This document shows positions 51,246 to 64,000 of a DNA stretch of 64,000 bases, one piece after another (position 1 is the stretch's first letter; each line of letters starts with the position of its first letter). A program made the translations under genes and the position numbers. Under the pieces are notes generated by a model. It did no database searches. It was not told the origin of the DNA and was given only the letters and a program-made list of their open reading frames with translations. The stretch is from Qipengyuania xiamenensis (GTDB taxonomy: Bacteria; Pseudomonadota; Alphaproteobacteria; Sphingomonadales; Sphingomonadaceae), in the NCBI RefSeq assembly GCF_019711495.1, contig NZ_JAIGNM010000002.1, positions 1 to 64,000 of the forward strand, written 5' to 3'.

Positions 51246-53255
51246 TCAGGCGGTCCGGCGCCCCGCGTCGGGGGAAAGGCCGGAGCCATCGTCCCTTGCC
51301 ATGCTCCGGGCGAAATCTTCGTCGATCACGGCGGTCTCGCTGATCGCGCGGACCATGCTTGTGCCGAGAAAGATTTCGTACTCGCCGCTGGCTACAGCAA
51401 ATGTGCTGCCCGATGTCGGTCGTCCGATGTCTTCGCGCGTGATCTCGAAGGAGAGGAATTGCCGTTCGCCGGGGCGAAGGCAGACCCTTGCGATGTCGAC
51501 AAGACGGGGCTCGGCGTCGCTCTCCGAAAGATGGCGAACATAGAGCTGGGCGGTTTCGGTGCCTTCACGCGCGCCGACATTGCGCAAGGCCCCGCTGACC
51601 CGGATACGGCCTGAATCGAAATCGAGGGCAAGGTCGGTCAGCGCGAAATCGGCATAGGTCTCGCCATGTCCGAACGGCAGGCCCGGTCGATCCTTCGTGC
51701 CGGGAAGACCATGGACGAGCTTGCCCGATGGGCTGGCCTCGGCGGTCAGGAGTTCGGCAATCGCGTGACCGCCCATCGCGCCGAGTTCGCCAGCATGCAG
51801 GACACTCGGCAGGAACTTGCCCTCGACGACGGGGTCGATGGCCGTTTTCCCGATGGTGACCAGCACGGTCTGCTCGTTGGATCGTGACAGCGAAGTGAGC
51901 AATTGCTGCTGCGCTTCTCCAAGCGCCGCACTCTCGCCAGTTGGCAGGACCACGACGACCGTTCCCGCGCGCTTCGCCGCTTCGCAGGCCATGCCAATCG
52001 CCATGCGATCCGCATCGATAAGCCGGTCGACAGGTGTGCCGTTGTTACGCAGGGCGAGGCCGGGGACATAGCGATGCGGCACGCCCAATTGCTCGAGCCC
52101 GTCGATAACGCTCGCCGCAAGACCTTCCCGCCCGCCGAGCGAGATGTGCCGGTCGCTCGCGGCGGGGCCGACGATCAGGATCTCGCCGGAATCGATGCCC
52201 AGCGGAAGCGTGGCCGGCATGTTTCGCAGGAGGACCGCGCAGCGCCGCGCCAGGTCGAGCGCGACTTCGCGATTGTGTGCGGGCATGGGGACCTTGGTGC
52301 GCGAGGTCGCAAGCCTTCCGGATAGCGCCTGGCCGAAGAGGCCGAGCCTGTACTTGGCGCGCAGAACCCTCGCCACCGCATCCTCGAAGCGCTGTTCGGA
52401 GATTCGGTTCGTCGTCACCGCCTCGACCAGCGAATCCACCGGCATCGAAGAATGCGACATCCCCTCCATCGAGAAACTCGCCTCGCTGGCCAGCGCATCC
52501 CATTCAGGCAGGACGATGCCGTCAAAGCCGCCCGGACGAGAAACCTTCGCCAGATGCGGTGCTATCGCGGTGCGCGTGCCTTCGGACAGGCGATGCAGGG
52601 CGATGGCGCCAACATCCGATCGCGCGATCACGTCCGAGCAGAGCGCGAGAGCAGCTTCATGGACCTGCTCGCCACCTTTCGAATGCGACTGGGTCAGGCC
52701 GAGGCAGGCGAGGATCGCGGCACCGTCCTTGTCATGGCTGCCTTGCAGGCCGTCGATGAAAGCCGCGGCAAGGATACTTGCGAGCCGATCGTGATCGGCG
52801 TGAAATGCCTCGCCAAGGCTGGCGCATCCTTCGCCAAGGCAAATCTCGGGGCCGAGGCCCCAGTTTATCCCCTTGTCGGCCGCTTCGCTGGCAATCACCT
52901 GGCCAGCCTTGGCGAGCGCTTCGGGATCGAAACTGGCGGCCATGGTGGCCGGTTCCGGAAACAGGGTGTCGAAGCCCGATCCGATCCGGCCGGTGAAGAG
53001 CAGCGGTAGGCCGAGGCGCGTTTCTTCCTGCGCCATCTGCTGAATGGTCTGGGCCTGGGCATGGTCGGCGATACCGCGAACGATACCGACGCGGCCTGCC
53101 CGCAGGGCGCGGGTAAAGCTCTCTGCGGCTTCGGGGTTGTCCGGGTCCGGAGCCTGCCTGATCGCAAGCTGGCCGGCCTTCTCGAGCAAGGTCATATGCG
53201 CCAGCAGGTCGCTGACGAAGCGCTCGCAATCGGGGTCGATACGGAACCGGTTCAT
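51246..53255 (-). CDS. Glycoside hydrolase family 3-like protein
   Basis: A 669-aa protein with the GH3 two-domain plan. The barrel domain includes MTLLEKAGQL, GLPLLFTGRIGSGFDTLFPE and NWGLGPEICLG. The C-terminal domain begins near REVALDLARRCAVLLRN and ends in a fibronectin-III-like part (TETAQLYVRHLSE). The nucleophile segment, normally S-D-W/Y, reads GFDGIVLPEWDAL, with Glu251 in the Asp position. It may therefore be inactive or altered as a beta-glucosidase. No signal peptide is seen. ATG 53255 excludes a 41-residue Cys/Arg-rich lead that looks non-coding. Confidence 0.82.
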   Translation of the reverse strand: MNRFRIDPDCERFVSDLLAHMTLLEKAGQLAIRQAPDPDNPEAAESFTRALRAGRVGIVRGIADHAQAQTIQQMAQEETRLGLPLLFTGRIGSGFDTLFPEPATMAASFDPEALAKAGQVIASEAADKGINWGLGPEICLGEGCASLGEAFHADHDRLASILAAAFIDGLQGSHDKDGAAILACLGLTQSHSKGGEQVHEAALALCSDVIARSDVGAIALHRLSEGTRTAIAPHLAKVSRPGGFDGIVLPEWDALASEASFSMEGMSHSSMPVDSLVEAVTTNRISEQRFEDAVARVLRAKYRLGLFGQALSGRLATSRTKVPMPAHNREVALDLARRCAVLLRNMPATLPLGIDSGEILIVGPAASDRHISLGGREGLAASVIDGLEQLGVPHRYVPGLALRNNGTPVDRLIDADRMAIGMACEAAKRAGTVVVVLPTGESAALGEAQQQLLTSLSRSNEQTVLVTIGKTAIDPVVEGKFLPSVLHAGELGAMGGHAIAELLTAEASPSGKLVHGLPGTKDRPGLPFGHGETYADFALTDLALDFDSGRIRVSGALRNVGAREGTETAQLYVRHLSESDAEPRLVDIARVCLRPGERQFLSFEITREDIGRPTSGSTFAVASGEYEIFLGTSMVRAISETAVIDEDFARSMARDDGSGLSPDAGRRTA

Positions 53256-53505
53256 GCGCGCAAGTCCGCGCGCCCGCGCACATGTGCAGGTACCCTGATC
53301 CCAATTCCGACGAGCCACTGCCCGAGCACAAAACCTCCCAGTCGATGCAAGAGGCTGCGCATCGACAGGCCCTCTCACGGGCGCGCCGATCGCAAGCCAG
53401 ATGGGCCGGCAATCGGTGCACCGAAGCGAGGGATCGTGCGCCTGAATGGTAAATTTGACGTAAGCCTGCGCGGGAACGCGCTATTTGGGCCGCTGAAGCA
53501 AAGCT

Positions 53506-53545
53506 TTCGACAAGACGATTTACGACATAACAATATCTTTATATG
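53506..53545 (+). promoter_or_regulatory. Promoter and ArsR-type operator of the methionine operon
   Basis: TTCGAC (53506-53511), a 17-bp spacer and AACAAT (53529-53534) form a plausible promoter. The AT-rich palindrome from CATA (53526-53529) to TATG (53542-53545), centred on ATATCTTTATAT, overlaps the -10 box. It resembles the ATAT-type operators of ArsR regulators, which suggests autoregulation and control of metF/metH by the downstream ArsR-like protein. The rest of the 300-bp gap from 53256 shows no gene. Confidence 0.5.
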
Positions 53546-53556
53546 TAGGCCGGGCG

Positions 53557-54528
53557 ATGCGCACCGAAGCACTCTTCCGCGCCCTGGCCGACCCGACCCG
53601 GCTGAGGATCATGCGACTGCTTGGCTCGATGGAGCTGGCGGTAGGCGAAATCGCGCAGGTTCTCGGGCAAAGCCAGCCGCGCGTGTCGCGCCATGTGGGT
53701 ATATTGTGCGACGCCGGGCTTGCCGAACGACGGCGTGAGGGAAGCTGGATATTCCTGCGCGCGCAGACCGACGGGCAGGGCGCCGTGCCACTACGATCGG
53801 ATGTCGCCCGCCTGCTGACGCGGGCCGAATCCGCCGACCCCGGCTTTGGCGAACAATGCGAAGTCGATCGCCGCAAACTCGCCGAAATCCGCGATGCGCG
53901 CGAGGAACAGGCGCAGCAGTATTTCGCCGACCATGCCCATGACTGGGATGAGCTTCGGCGTCTCCATTCTTCCGACGAACAGGTCGAAGCGGCATTGTCG
54001 AAGGCGCTGGGTGACAAGCGGCTGGGCCGACTGCTGGACATTGGTACCGGCACCGGACGCATGGCCGAGCTCTTCGCGGAAGGCGCCGACCATATCGTGG
54101 CGCTCGACAAGAGCCTCGCCATGCTACGTGTCGCTCGCGCCAAGCTGCAGCACCTGCCGGCCGAACGCGTGGAGCTGGTGCAGGGCGACTTCTCCGGCCT
54201 GCCGTTTCCGCCGGCCAGCTTCGACACGGTGCTGTTCCACCAGGTCCTCCATTTCGCGCACAGCCCTGCCGCCGCTCTCTACGAGGCCGCCCGCGTGACG
54301 CGTGCCGGTGGCCGGATCGCGATAGTCGATTTCGCCGCCCACCAGCGCGAGGAACTGCGCGACCGTCATGCCCATGCGCGCCTCGGGTTCGAGGATTCGC
54401 ACATGCGCGACCTGCTCGACGATGCCGGTTTCGACGTCGAAAATCCCGTGTCGCTGGAGGACGGCGAGCTGGTGGTGAAAATCTGGGTCGCCGAACGGCG
54501 GCGCATACAGGAAAGGAATTCGGCATGA
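53557..54528 (+). CDS. ArsR HTH-SAM methyltransferase regulator
   Basis: A 323-aa fusion. Residues 1-75 are an ArsR winged HTH (FRALADPTRLRIMRLLGSME, GEIAQVLGQSQPRVSRHVGI). From about residue 140 comes a class I methyltransferase fold (RLLDIGTGTGRMAELFAEGA, then PFPPASFDTVLFHQVLHF). No metal-binding Cys motif is visible in the HTH. Placed first in an operon with metF and metH, it probably senses S-adenosylmethionine or S-adenosylhomocysteine, in the way SahR-type ArsR proteins control the methionine cycle (inference). The stop overlaps metF (ATGA). Confidence 0.87.
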   Translation: MRTEALFRALADPTRLRIMRLLGSMELAVGEIAQVLGQSQPRVSRHVGILCDAGLAERRREGSWIFLRAQTDGQGAVPLRSDVARLLTRAESADPGFGEQCEVDRRKLAEIRDAREEQAQQYFADHAHDWDELRRLHSSDEQVEAALSKALGDKRLGRLLDIGTGTGRMAELFAEGADHIVALDKSLAMLRVARAKLQHLPAERVELVQGDFSGLPFPPASFDTVLFHQVLHFAHSPAAALYEAARVTRAGGRIAIVDFAAHQREELRDRHAHARLGFEDSHMRDLLDDAGFDVENPVSLEDGELVVKIWVAERRRIQERNSA

Positions 54529-55445
54529 GCCCCACGCTCGACCAGATGCGCGAGGCGCAGCGGGCGCTCGAAACGCCGCTATTCTCGGGCCTGCCCGGCG
54601 ATATCGAAGTGAGCTTCGAATTCTTCCCGCCCAAGACGGAGAAGATGGCCGAGACCCTGTGGCACAGCGTCGAGACCTTGAAGCCGCTCGACCCGCGCTT
54701 CCTGTCGGTGACATATGGCGCCGGCGGGTCGACCCGCGAGCGCACTCATGAGGCCGTGCGACGGATCGTGGGCGAAACCGATATCCCTGCAGCGGCGCAC
54801 CTGACCTGCGTCGATGCGACCCGCGAGGAAGTCGACGAGGTTGCACGCGAATATTGGGATGAAGGCGTGCGCCACATCGTCGCGCTGCGCGGCGACGCAC
54901 CCGACGGCAGCGGGACCTACACGCCGCATCCCGGAGGCTACGAGAATGCCGCAGATCTCATTGCAGGCCTCAAGAAGGTCGCCGATTTCGAAATTTCGGT
55001 CGCCGCCTATCCCGAGGTGCATCCGGATTCGCCCGACCGGCAGGCCGATCTCGACAATTTGAAACGCAAGTTCGACGCGGGCGCGACACGCGCCATCACC
55101 CAGTTCTTCTTCGAACCGGAATGCTTCTTCGACTTCCGTGACAAGGCCGCCGCCGCAGGGATCGAAGGCGAGATCGTGCCCGGCATCATGCCTGTCCTGA
55201 GCTTCGCCGCGGTCCAGCGCATGTCGGGCCTGTGCGGCACCGCCATCCCGAACTGGATGGAAGGGCTGTTCAACGGCCTCGACGAACGTCCCGAAGCGCG
55301 CCAGCTGGTCAGCGCGACCATCGCCGCCGAGATGTGCCGCCGCCTCTATGCCGGCGGCGTGCGCCAGTTCCATTTCTACACACTCAACCGCGCCGAGCTG
55401 AGCTATGCGATATGCCATATGCTCGGCCTGCGCCCGAAAGCGTAA
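54525..55445 (+). CDS. metF: Methylenetetrahydrofolate reductase
   Basis: A 306-aa flavoprotein that reduces 5,10-methylene-THF to 5-methyl-THF for methionine synthesis. Family segments: EVSFEFFPPKTEKMAETLWH, FLSVTYGAGGSTRERTHEAV, PAAAHLTCVD, HIVALRGDAP, ARAITQFFFEPECFFDFRDK, and HFYTLNRAELSYAIC at the end. The length is normal for bacterial MetF. It is coupled upstream to the ArsR-methyltransferase gene and lies 3 bp before the metH N-part. Confidence 0.96.
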   Translation: MSPTLDQMREAQRALETPLFSGLPGDIEVSFEFFPPKTEKMAETLWHSVETLKPLDPRFLSVTYGAGGSTRERTHEAVRRIVGETDIPAAAHLTCVDATREEVDEVAREYWDEGVRHIVALRGDAPDGSGTYTPHPGGYENAADLIAGLKKVADFEISVAAYPEVHPDSPDRQADLDNLKRKFDAGATRAITQFFFEPECFFDFRDKAAAAGIEGEIVPGIMPVLSFAAVQRMSGLCGTAIPNWMEGLFNGLDERPEARQLVSATIAAEMCRRLYAGGVRQFHFYTLNRAELSYAICHMLGLRPKA

Positions 55446-55448
55446 CCC

Positions 55449-56488
55449 ATGTCGAAGCGAGCCGAATTCGAAGCCGCCGCTGCACAGCGCATCCTGATCA
55501 AGGACGGGCCCTATGGCACCGAGATCCAGCGCGCGAGCCTCGCGCCGGAGGATTATGCGGGCGATACCGGGCTCGAAGCGGATCAGAAGGGTAACAACGA
55601 CCTCGTCAACCTGACCCAGCCGCAGGTGATCCGCTCCATCTGCGACAATTACATCGACGCCGGCGCGCATATCCTTGCGACCAACACCTTCAACGCCAAC
55701 CGCATCAGCCAGGCCGATTACGGGGCGGAAGCGCTGGTGCACGATATCAACGTGTCGGCGGCAAGGATCATCCGCGAAGCCGTCGATGCGCGCACCGACG
55801 GCGTCCAACGCTTCGTTGCAGGCGCGATGGGCCCGACGAACAAGACGCTATCGCTGTCCCCCGATGTCGAAGACCCGGGCTTTCGCGAAGTGAGTTATGA
55901 CGAGATCGTCGAGGTCTATGTCGAACAGGCGCGCGCGCTGGTCGAGGGCGGGGCCGACTTCATCCTGATCGAGACCGTGTTCGACACGCTCAACTGCAAG
56001 GCCGCGATCATGGCGGTGAAGCAGCTGGAGCGCGAGCTCGGCCGCGACATCCCGCTGATGATCTCGCTGACGCTTACCGACCTCTCCGGCCGCAACCTGT
56101 CGGGCCATACGGTGGAAGCGTTCTGGTACACGGTCCGTCATGCCAAGCCGCTGACCATCGGCCTCAATTGCAGCTTCGGTGCCGAACAACTGCGCCCGCA
56201 TGTCCAGATCCTGTCGGACATCGCCGATACCTACCTGATGGCCTATCCAAATGCGGGCCTGCCCAACGATCTGGGCGAATATGACGAGCTACCTGAAACC
56301 ACGGCGGCGCTGACCAAGGTCTGGGCGCAGAACGGCCGCGTCAACGCGCTGGGTGGGTGTTGTGGCTCTACTCCGCAGCACATCGCTGCAATGGCAAAGG
56401 CTGTCGACGGCATTGCGCCGCGCACCGTGCCCACGATCGACCCCGATATGCGCCTTGCCGGCCTCGAACCCTTTACGATTGCCGCGTG

Positions 56489-56489
<1 letters not shown>
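55449..56489 (+). CDS. metH: Methionine synthase, homocysteine-binding subunit (MetH N-part)
   Basis: 346 aa, corresponding to the first domain of cobalamin-dependent MetH. It has the [20 protein letters not shown] start, [20 protein letters not shown], and zinc-ligand cysteines in [13 protein letters not shown] and [14 protein letters not shown]. It activates homocysteine for methyl transfer. In this genome the usual 1200-aa enzyme is split: this protein ends just after the first domain, and the next gene supplies the rest. The stop and next start overlap as TGATG. Confidence 0.94.
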
Positions 56490-59104
<2,615 letters not shown>

Positions 59105-59159
59105 CCACGCTGGGCTAATCGCGCAGGGCATATCCGTCGGCTGCAGAAACGATTCTGTA

Positions 59160-59357
59160 GCGGGCGCGCACGGGAGAGTTCAGGCGGTGACTGCCGCCTG
59201 ACGCCGAAGGAGCAACCGCCCCGGAAACTCTCAGGCAGATGGACCGTGCGCCGCCATCGACACTCTGGAAAGCGTCGCCGCTTCATGCGCGTGGCCACCG
59301 AAGGGGTAAGCGCGCTCATCTGCGCGTCAGTCTCTCAGGTTTCCCGACAGAGGGGGC
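59160..59357 (+). promoter_or_regulatory. Tandem glycine riboswitch
   Basis: Two glycine aptamers in series. The first (about 59163-59252) is closed by GGCGCGCACGG and CCGTGCGCC and contains GGGAGAGTTC, GCCGAAGGAGCAACCGCC and AAACTCTCAGGCAGATGGACC. The second (about 59259-59355) starts ACACTCTGGAAAGCG and contains CACCGAAGGGGTAAGCGCG and GTCTCTCAGGTTTCCCGACA. The GAAGGaGcAA and CTCAGGcA/t motifs are diagnostic. It would switch on the glycine-cleavage genes when glycine is high. Confidence 0.95.
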
Positions 59358-59397
59358 ATGGGTTGGTTTGGCGTCCCGATGGCGGGCGCTCCCATGC
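59356..59397 (+). promoter_or_regulatory. Candidate riboswitch expression-platform hairpin
   Basis: GCATGGG (59356-59362) pairs with CCCATGC (59391-59397) around an inner stem (GCG-CCCG and CGGG-CGC). It begins where the second aptamer ends and stops 16 bp before the gcvT start, without a T-run. That placement fits translational control better than termination. Confidence 0.5.
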
Positions 59398-59413
59398 TTG
59401 CGAAGGACGGGAC

Positions 59414-60586
59414 TTGAGCGAAGACAACGAAACCATCGACGAAGTGCAGACGCTGCCGCTTGATGCATGGCATCGCGGCAAGGGCGCGCGCATGGTGCCC
59501 TTTGCGGGCTATGAAATGCCGATCCAGTACGAAGGCATCGTCGCCGAACACAACTGGACGCGCGAACAGGCGGGCCTGTTCGATGTCAGCCACATGGGCC
59601 AGCTGATGGTCACCGGCGAAAAGGCTGCCGAGGAACTCGAAAAGCTGCTGCCCGGCGCGATCGCTTCGCTGAAGCCCGGCCGCACGCGCTACTCGCTGCT
59701 GATGGCCGAGGACGGCGGCATCCTCGACGATCTCATGGTCACCAATGCCACGCCCTGGATCGAAGCGGACGAGGAAGCAGGCACCGAAGGCCATTGGGGC
59801 GATCCGGCCTATTATCTCGTCGTCAACGGCGCGATGAAGTGGGACGATATCGCCCATCTTCGCGAGCACCTCGACGACGATGTCACGCTCACCCACATGG
59901 ACGAGCATGCGCTGCTGGCGCTGCAGGGTCCCAACGCCGCGACCGCACTGAACCGCGTGATGCGCAACGTCATCGACGACATGGTCTTCATGGACTCCGT
60001 CACCCACGATTTCGGCGAATGGCCGCTGCGCATCACCCGCTCGGGCTACACCGGCGAAGATGGGTTCGAAATCTCGGTGCCTGCCGAATTCGCCGAGAGC
60101 CTCGCCGACCGGCTGTGTGCCGAAATCGAAGTGCGCCCGATCGGCCTCGGCGCGCGCGACAGCCTGCGCCTCGAAGCGGGCCTCCCGCTCTACGGCCACG
60201 ACATTACCGAAGAAACCGACCCGGTCTCCGCCGACCTCCTCTTCGCGCTGACCAAGAAGCGCCGCGAGGAAGGCGGCTGGATGGGGCACGAGGCAGTGGC
60301 CAAGGTGCTCGCCGATGGTCCGAAGCAGAAGCGCGTCGGTCTCGACATCGAGGGGCGCATGCCGGCGCGCGAAGGTGCGCTCGTCTATTCGGGCGGCAAG
60401 CAGGTCGGTCGCGTGACCAGCGGGGGCTTCTCGCCCACGCTTCAGCGCCCGATTGCAATGGCTTACATCGACACGGATCTCACCGAAGAGGGAACCGAAC
60501 TCGAAGTCGAGGTTCGTAAGAAGAGACTGCCCGCGAAGGTCGCACCCATGCCCTTCGTCCCCAACCGCTACTACAGAGGGAAGTGA
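59414..60586 (+). CDS. gcvT: Aminomethyltransferase (glycine cleavage T protein)
   Basis: 390 aa. It transfers the aminomethyl carbon from H-protein to tetrahydrofolate, releasing ammonia. Recognisable: [87 protein letters not shown] and [18 protein letters not shown]. The start is TTG 59414 with GAAGGACGGGA upstream; no in-frame ATG is suitably placed between the riboswitch and the domain. It is followed by gcvH after 4 bp. Confidence 0.95.
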   Translation: MSEDNETIDEVQTLPLDAWHRGKGARMVPFAGYEMPIQYEGIVAEHNWTREQAGLFDVSHMGQLMVTGEKAAEELEKLLPGAIASLKPGRTRYSLLMAEDGGILDDLMVTNATPWIEADEEAGTEGHWGDPAYYLVVNGAMKWDDIAHLREHLDDDVTLTHMDEHALLALQGPNAATALNRVMRNVIDDMVFMDSVTHDFGEWPLRITRSGYTGEDGFEISVPAEFAESLADRLCAEIEVRPIGLGARDSLRLEAGLPLYGHDITEETDPVSADLLFALTKKRREEGGWMGHEAVAKVLADGPKQKRVGLDIEGRMPAREGALVYSGGKQVGRVTSGGFSPTLQRPIAMAYIDTDLTEEGTELEVEVRKKRLPAKVAPMPFVPNRYYRGK

Positions 60587-60590
60587 CCTG

Positions 60591-60962
60591 ATGGCCCGTT
60601 ATTTCACCGATGAACACGAATGGATCGACCTCGAAGGCGACACCGCCACGGTCGGCATCACCGATTACGCGCAAGGCCAGCTGGGCGACATCGTCTTCGT
60701 CGAACTGCCCGACGTCGGCACCGTTGTCGAAAAGGGCAAGGACGCCGCCGTGGTCGAAAGCGTCAAGGCCGCGAGCGACGTCTACGCCCCGCTTTCGGGC
60801 GAAGTGGTCGAAGTGAACGACAGCCTCGAAGACGACCCGGCACTGGTCAATTCCTCGCCCGAGGAAGACGGCTGGTTCTTCAAGATGACCGTCGCCGACA
60901 CGTCCGAAATGGAAGGGCTGATGGACGACAAGGCCTACAAGAGCTTCTGTGACGGGCTTTGA
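60591..60962 (+). CDS. gcvH: Glycine cleavage H protein
   Basis: A 123-aa lipoyl carrier that shuttles the aminomethyl group between P and T proteins. The lipoylated Lys59 is in [14 protein letters not shown]. The rest is typical ([53 protein letters not shown]). The stop overlaps the next start as TGATG. Confidence 0.97.
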   Translation: MARYFTDEHEWIDLEGDTATVGITDYAQGQLGDIVFVELPDVGTVVEKGKDAAVVESVKAASDVYAPLSGEVVEVNDSLEDDPALVNSSPEEDGWFFKMTVADTSEMEGLMDDKAYKSFCDGL

Positions 60963-61348
60963 TGCGCCGTATGTTTGTCTTAGCCGCAGTGATGGCAACT
61001 TCGTGCACTTCGCTGGATTCGGCTATTGTTTCAGACACCTACACCGTACGCGAGTTAATTGAGGCTTTCGACGAACTTGATGGGTCGGAAGTTCGGGTGC
61101 GAGGCTGGATCGGCGGATGCAGGAACGAAAATGCCCTTTGCGGTCTGTTCGATGACGAGAGGTCGGCGAAGAAGGGCAGGATAAGTGGCTGGGCTCATGT
61201 GCTCAAAAATGAGAACGGTATCGCTCTACCTGCTCAGGGCTATGTCGTTGTGAAAGCGAAAGTGGTCGTAACCTGCCGCCACGACGAAGCAATCTGCGTT
61301 GAAAGAACAGGTTACTTAGTGCCCTTGTCCCTGAGACTACAGAGGTAA
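60962..61348 (+). CDS. Small putative lipoprotein inside the gcv operon
   Basis: 128 aa, with a short hydrophobic leader and lipobox-like Cys (FVLAAVMATSCTS). The mature part (ELDGSEVRVRGWIGGCRNEN, GYVVVKAKVVVTCRHDEAIC) looks like a small beta-barrel/OB-type domain with paired Cys. Base composition is less GC-biased than in the flanking gcv genes, suggesting a later insertion. It is coupled to gcvH by TGATG and lies 3 bp before gcvPA, so it does not break the operon. It has no expected role in glycine cleavage. Confidence 0.7.
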   Translation: MRRMFVLAAVMATSCTSLDSAIVSDTYTVRELIEAFDELDGSEVRVRGWIGGCRNENALCGLFDDERSAKKGRISGWAHVLKNENGIALPAQGYVVVKAKVVVTCRHDEAICVERTGYLVPLSLRLQR

Positions 61349-61351
61349 TAG

Positions 61352-62715
<1,364 letters not shown>

Positions 62716-62719
<4 letters not shown>

Positions 62720-64000
62720 ACGCGCCCAACGCATCCGGCTGGAAGCCCGGCACCCCCGTGCAGGATCACAACGCGATGGCTGGCCCAGACACGGTCACCG
62801 GCAACCGCGCGCTGATGCTCGAGGAACCGCTGATCTTCGAAATCGGCAACACCGAGACCACCGGCGTCGACCTTCCCGAGCCGACCGGCGGCGCGAACCG
62901 CCTCGGCGGCCTCGAGCGCAGCGAGAAGATCGGCATTCCGGGTCTCTCCGAGCCCGAGACCGTGCGCCATTACACGCGTCTCAGCCGCCAGAACTACGCC
63001 ATCGATCTCGGCCTCTTCCCGCTCGGTTCGTGCACGATGAAGCACAACCCGCGCCTGAACGAGAAGGTCGCGCGCATGCCCGGTTTCGCCGACGTGCATC
63101 CGCTGCAGCCGGTCGACACCGTGCGCGGTGCGCTGGAGGTCGTGAACGAGCTGGCGCATTGGCTGATCGACCTTACCGGCATGCACGGCGTCGCGATGAG
63201 CCCCAAGGCGGGCGCGCATGGCGAGCTTTGCGGCATCCTCTGTATCCGCGCCGCCCTCGAAGCGCGCGGCGATGCGCGCGAGGTCATCCTCGTTCCCGAA
63301 AGCGCGCATGGCACCAACCCTGCCACGGCAGCCTTCGCGGGCTACAAGATCGAGGACATCCCCGCCAATTCGGACGGCCGCGTCGATCTCGATGCGCTCA
63401 AAAGCCGTCTCGGCCCCGATGTCGCGGGCGTGATGATCACCAACCCCTCGACGCTGGGCCTGTTCGAGCGTGACCTCAAGGAAATCTCCGACGCGGTCCA
63501 TGAGGCAGGCGGATTCGTCTATTGCGACGGGGCGAACTTCAACGCCATCGTCGGCAAGGTCCGCCCCGGCGACCTCGGCGTCGACGCGATGCACATCAAC
63601 CTGCACAAGACCTTCTCCACCCCGCATGGCGGCGGTGGCCCGGGTTCGGGTCCGGTGGTGCTGTCCGAGGCGCTCAGCCCCTTCGGCCCGCTGCCCTACA
63701 CGGCGCGTACCAAGGACGGCGTTGTCCACCTGATCGAGGAAGAGGATGCAGATGCGTTCTCCGAAGAACACTTCGGCGGCAAGATGCAGAGCTTCGGCCG
63801 CATGACCGCATTCCACGGCCAGATGGGCATGTTCACCCGCGCGCTGAGTTACATCCTCAGCCACGGTGCGGATGGCCTGCGCCAGGTGGCCGAGGACGCG
63901 GTGCTCAATGCCAATTACATCCTGCGCAGCCTCGACGATGTGCTCGATGCACCCTTCGGCCACAGTGGTCCGTGCATGCACGAGGCGCTGTTCAGCGATA
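62716..64000 (+). CDS. gcvPB: Glycine dehydrogenase subunit 2 (P-protein beta), partial
   Basis: Open from ATG 62716 to the right edge, about 428 codons and cut there. The PLP-binding Lys298 is in [18 protein letters not shown]. Other segments: [40 protein letters not shown] and [20 protein letters not shown]. The full subunit is usually about 500-520 aa, so some 80-90 residues lie beyond the window. It ends the glycine-cleavage gene order T-H-(lipoprotein)-PA-PB. Confidence 0.96.

Overview
The window looks like chromosomal DNA of an alphaproteobacterium. UrcA-family secreted proteins, wHTH/TIR-TolB-TPR proteins, a MetH split into two polypeptides and a two-subunit glycine decarboxylase all point to Sphingomonadales, most likely an Erythrobacteraceae member (Erythrobacter/Qipengyuania-like). 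The genus is inference; there is no rRNA gene here.

Layout. (1) About 1-13.8 kb is a low-density accessory stretch. It has three large multidomain proteins sharing a TolB/FlgO-like plus TPR body, one with a winged-helix N-terminus and two with TIR domains. With them are small secreted proteins (two UrcA, one TolA/TonB-C-like), a LuxR regulator and an oxidative sugar module (Tat-exported isomerase-like TIM barrel, gluconate-dehydrogenase subunit-3-like protein, GMC oxidoreductase). The gaps between these genes hold eight same-strand copies of a roughly 90-bp repeat with inverted ends. (2) 14.0-14.9 kb holds tRNA-Ser(CGA), hspQ and tRNA-Ser(GGA). (3) 14,880-43,455 is a 28.6-kb integrative mobilizable element in the 3' end of tRNA-Ser(GGA), bounded by a 22-bp direct repeat. 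It carries a tyrosine integrase, AlpA-like regulator, ParA-like ATPase, MobC-like protein and MobA relaxase, but no type IV secretion genes. Its cargo is a heavy-metal operon (MerR, CDF transporter, DUF3703, His-rich protein, CzcCBA, P1B-4 ATPase), a hydrolase/thioesterase pair, an EmrAB-type pump with an outer-membrane lipoprotein and MarR, an ABC1/UbiB-like kinase, and a five-gene operon of mostly unknown proteins ending in a DEDDh exonuclease. (4) 43.5-64 kb is dense core metabolism: aldehyde dehydrogenase, 5-oxoprolinase with its DUF969/DUF979 transporter, DUF2891, a GH3 protein, a methionine-cycle operon (ArsR-methyltransferase, metF, split metH), and a glycine-cleavage operon (tandem glycine riboswitch, gcvT, gcvH, a small lipoprotein, gcvPA, gcvPB) that runs off the right edge.

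The genes group into coherent units. The metal operon pairs cytoplasmic export (CDF, P-ATPase) with periplasm-to-outside export (CzcCBA) under a MerR operator. The methionine and glycine operons are adjacent and both feed one-carbon folate metabolism. The least explained parts are the interspersed repeat family, the TIR/TolB/TPR set, a compact structured-RNA candidate at 13.65 kb, and the unknown operon at the right end of the element.
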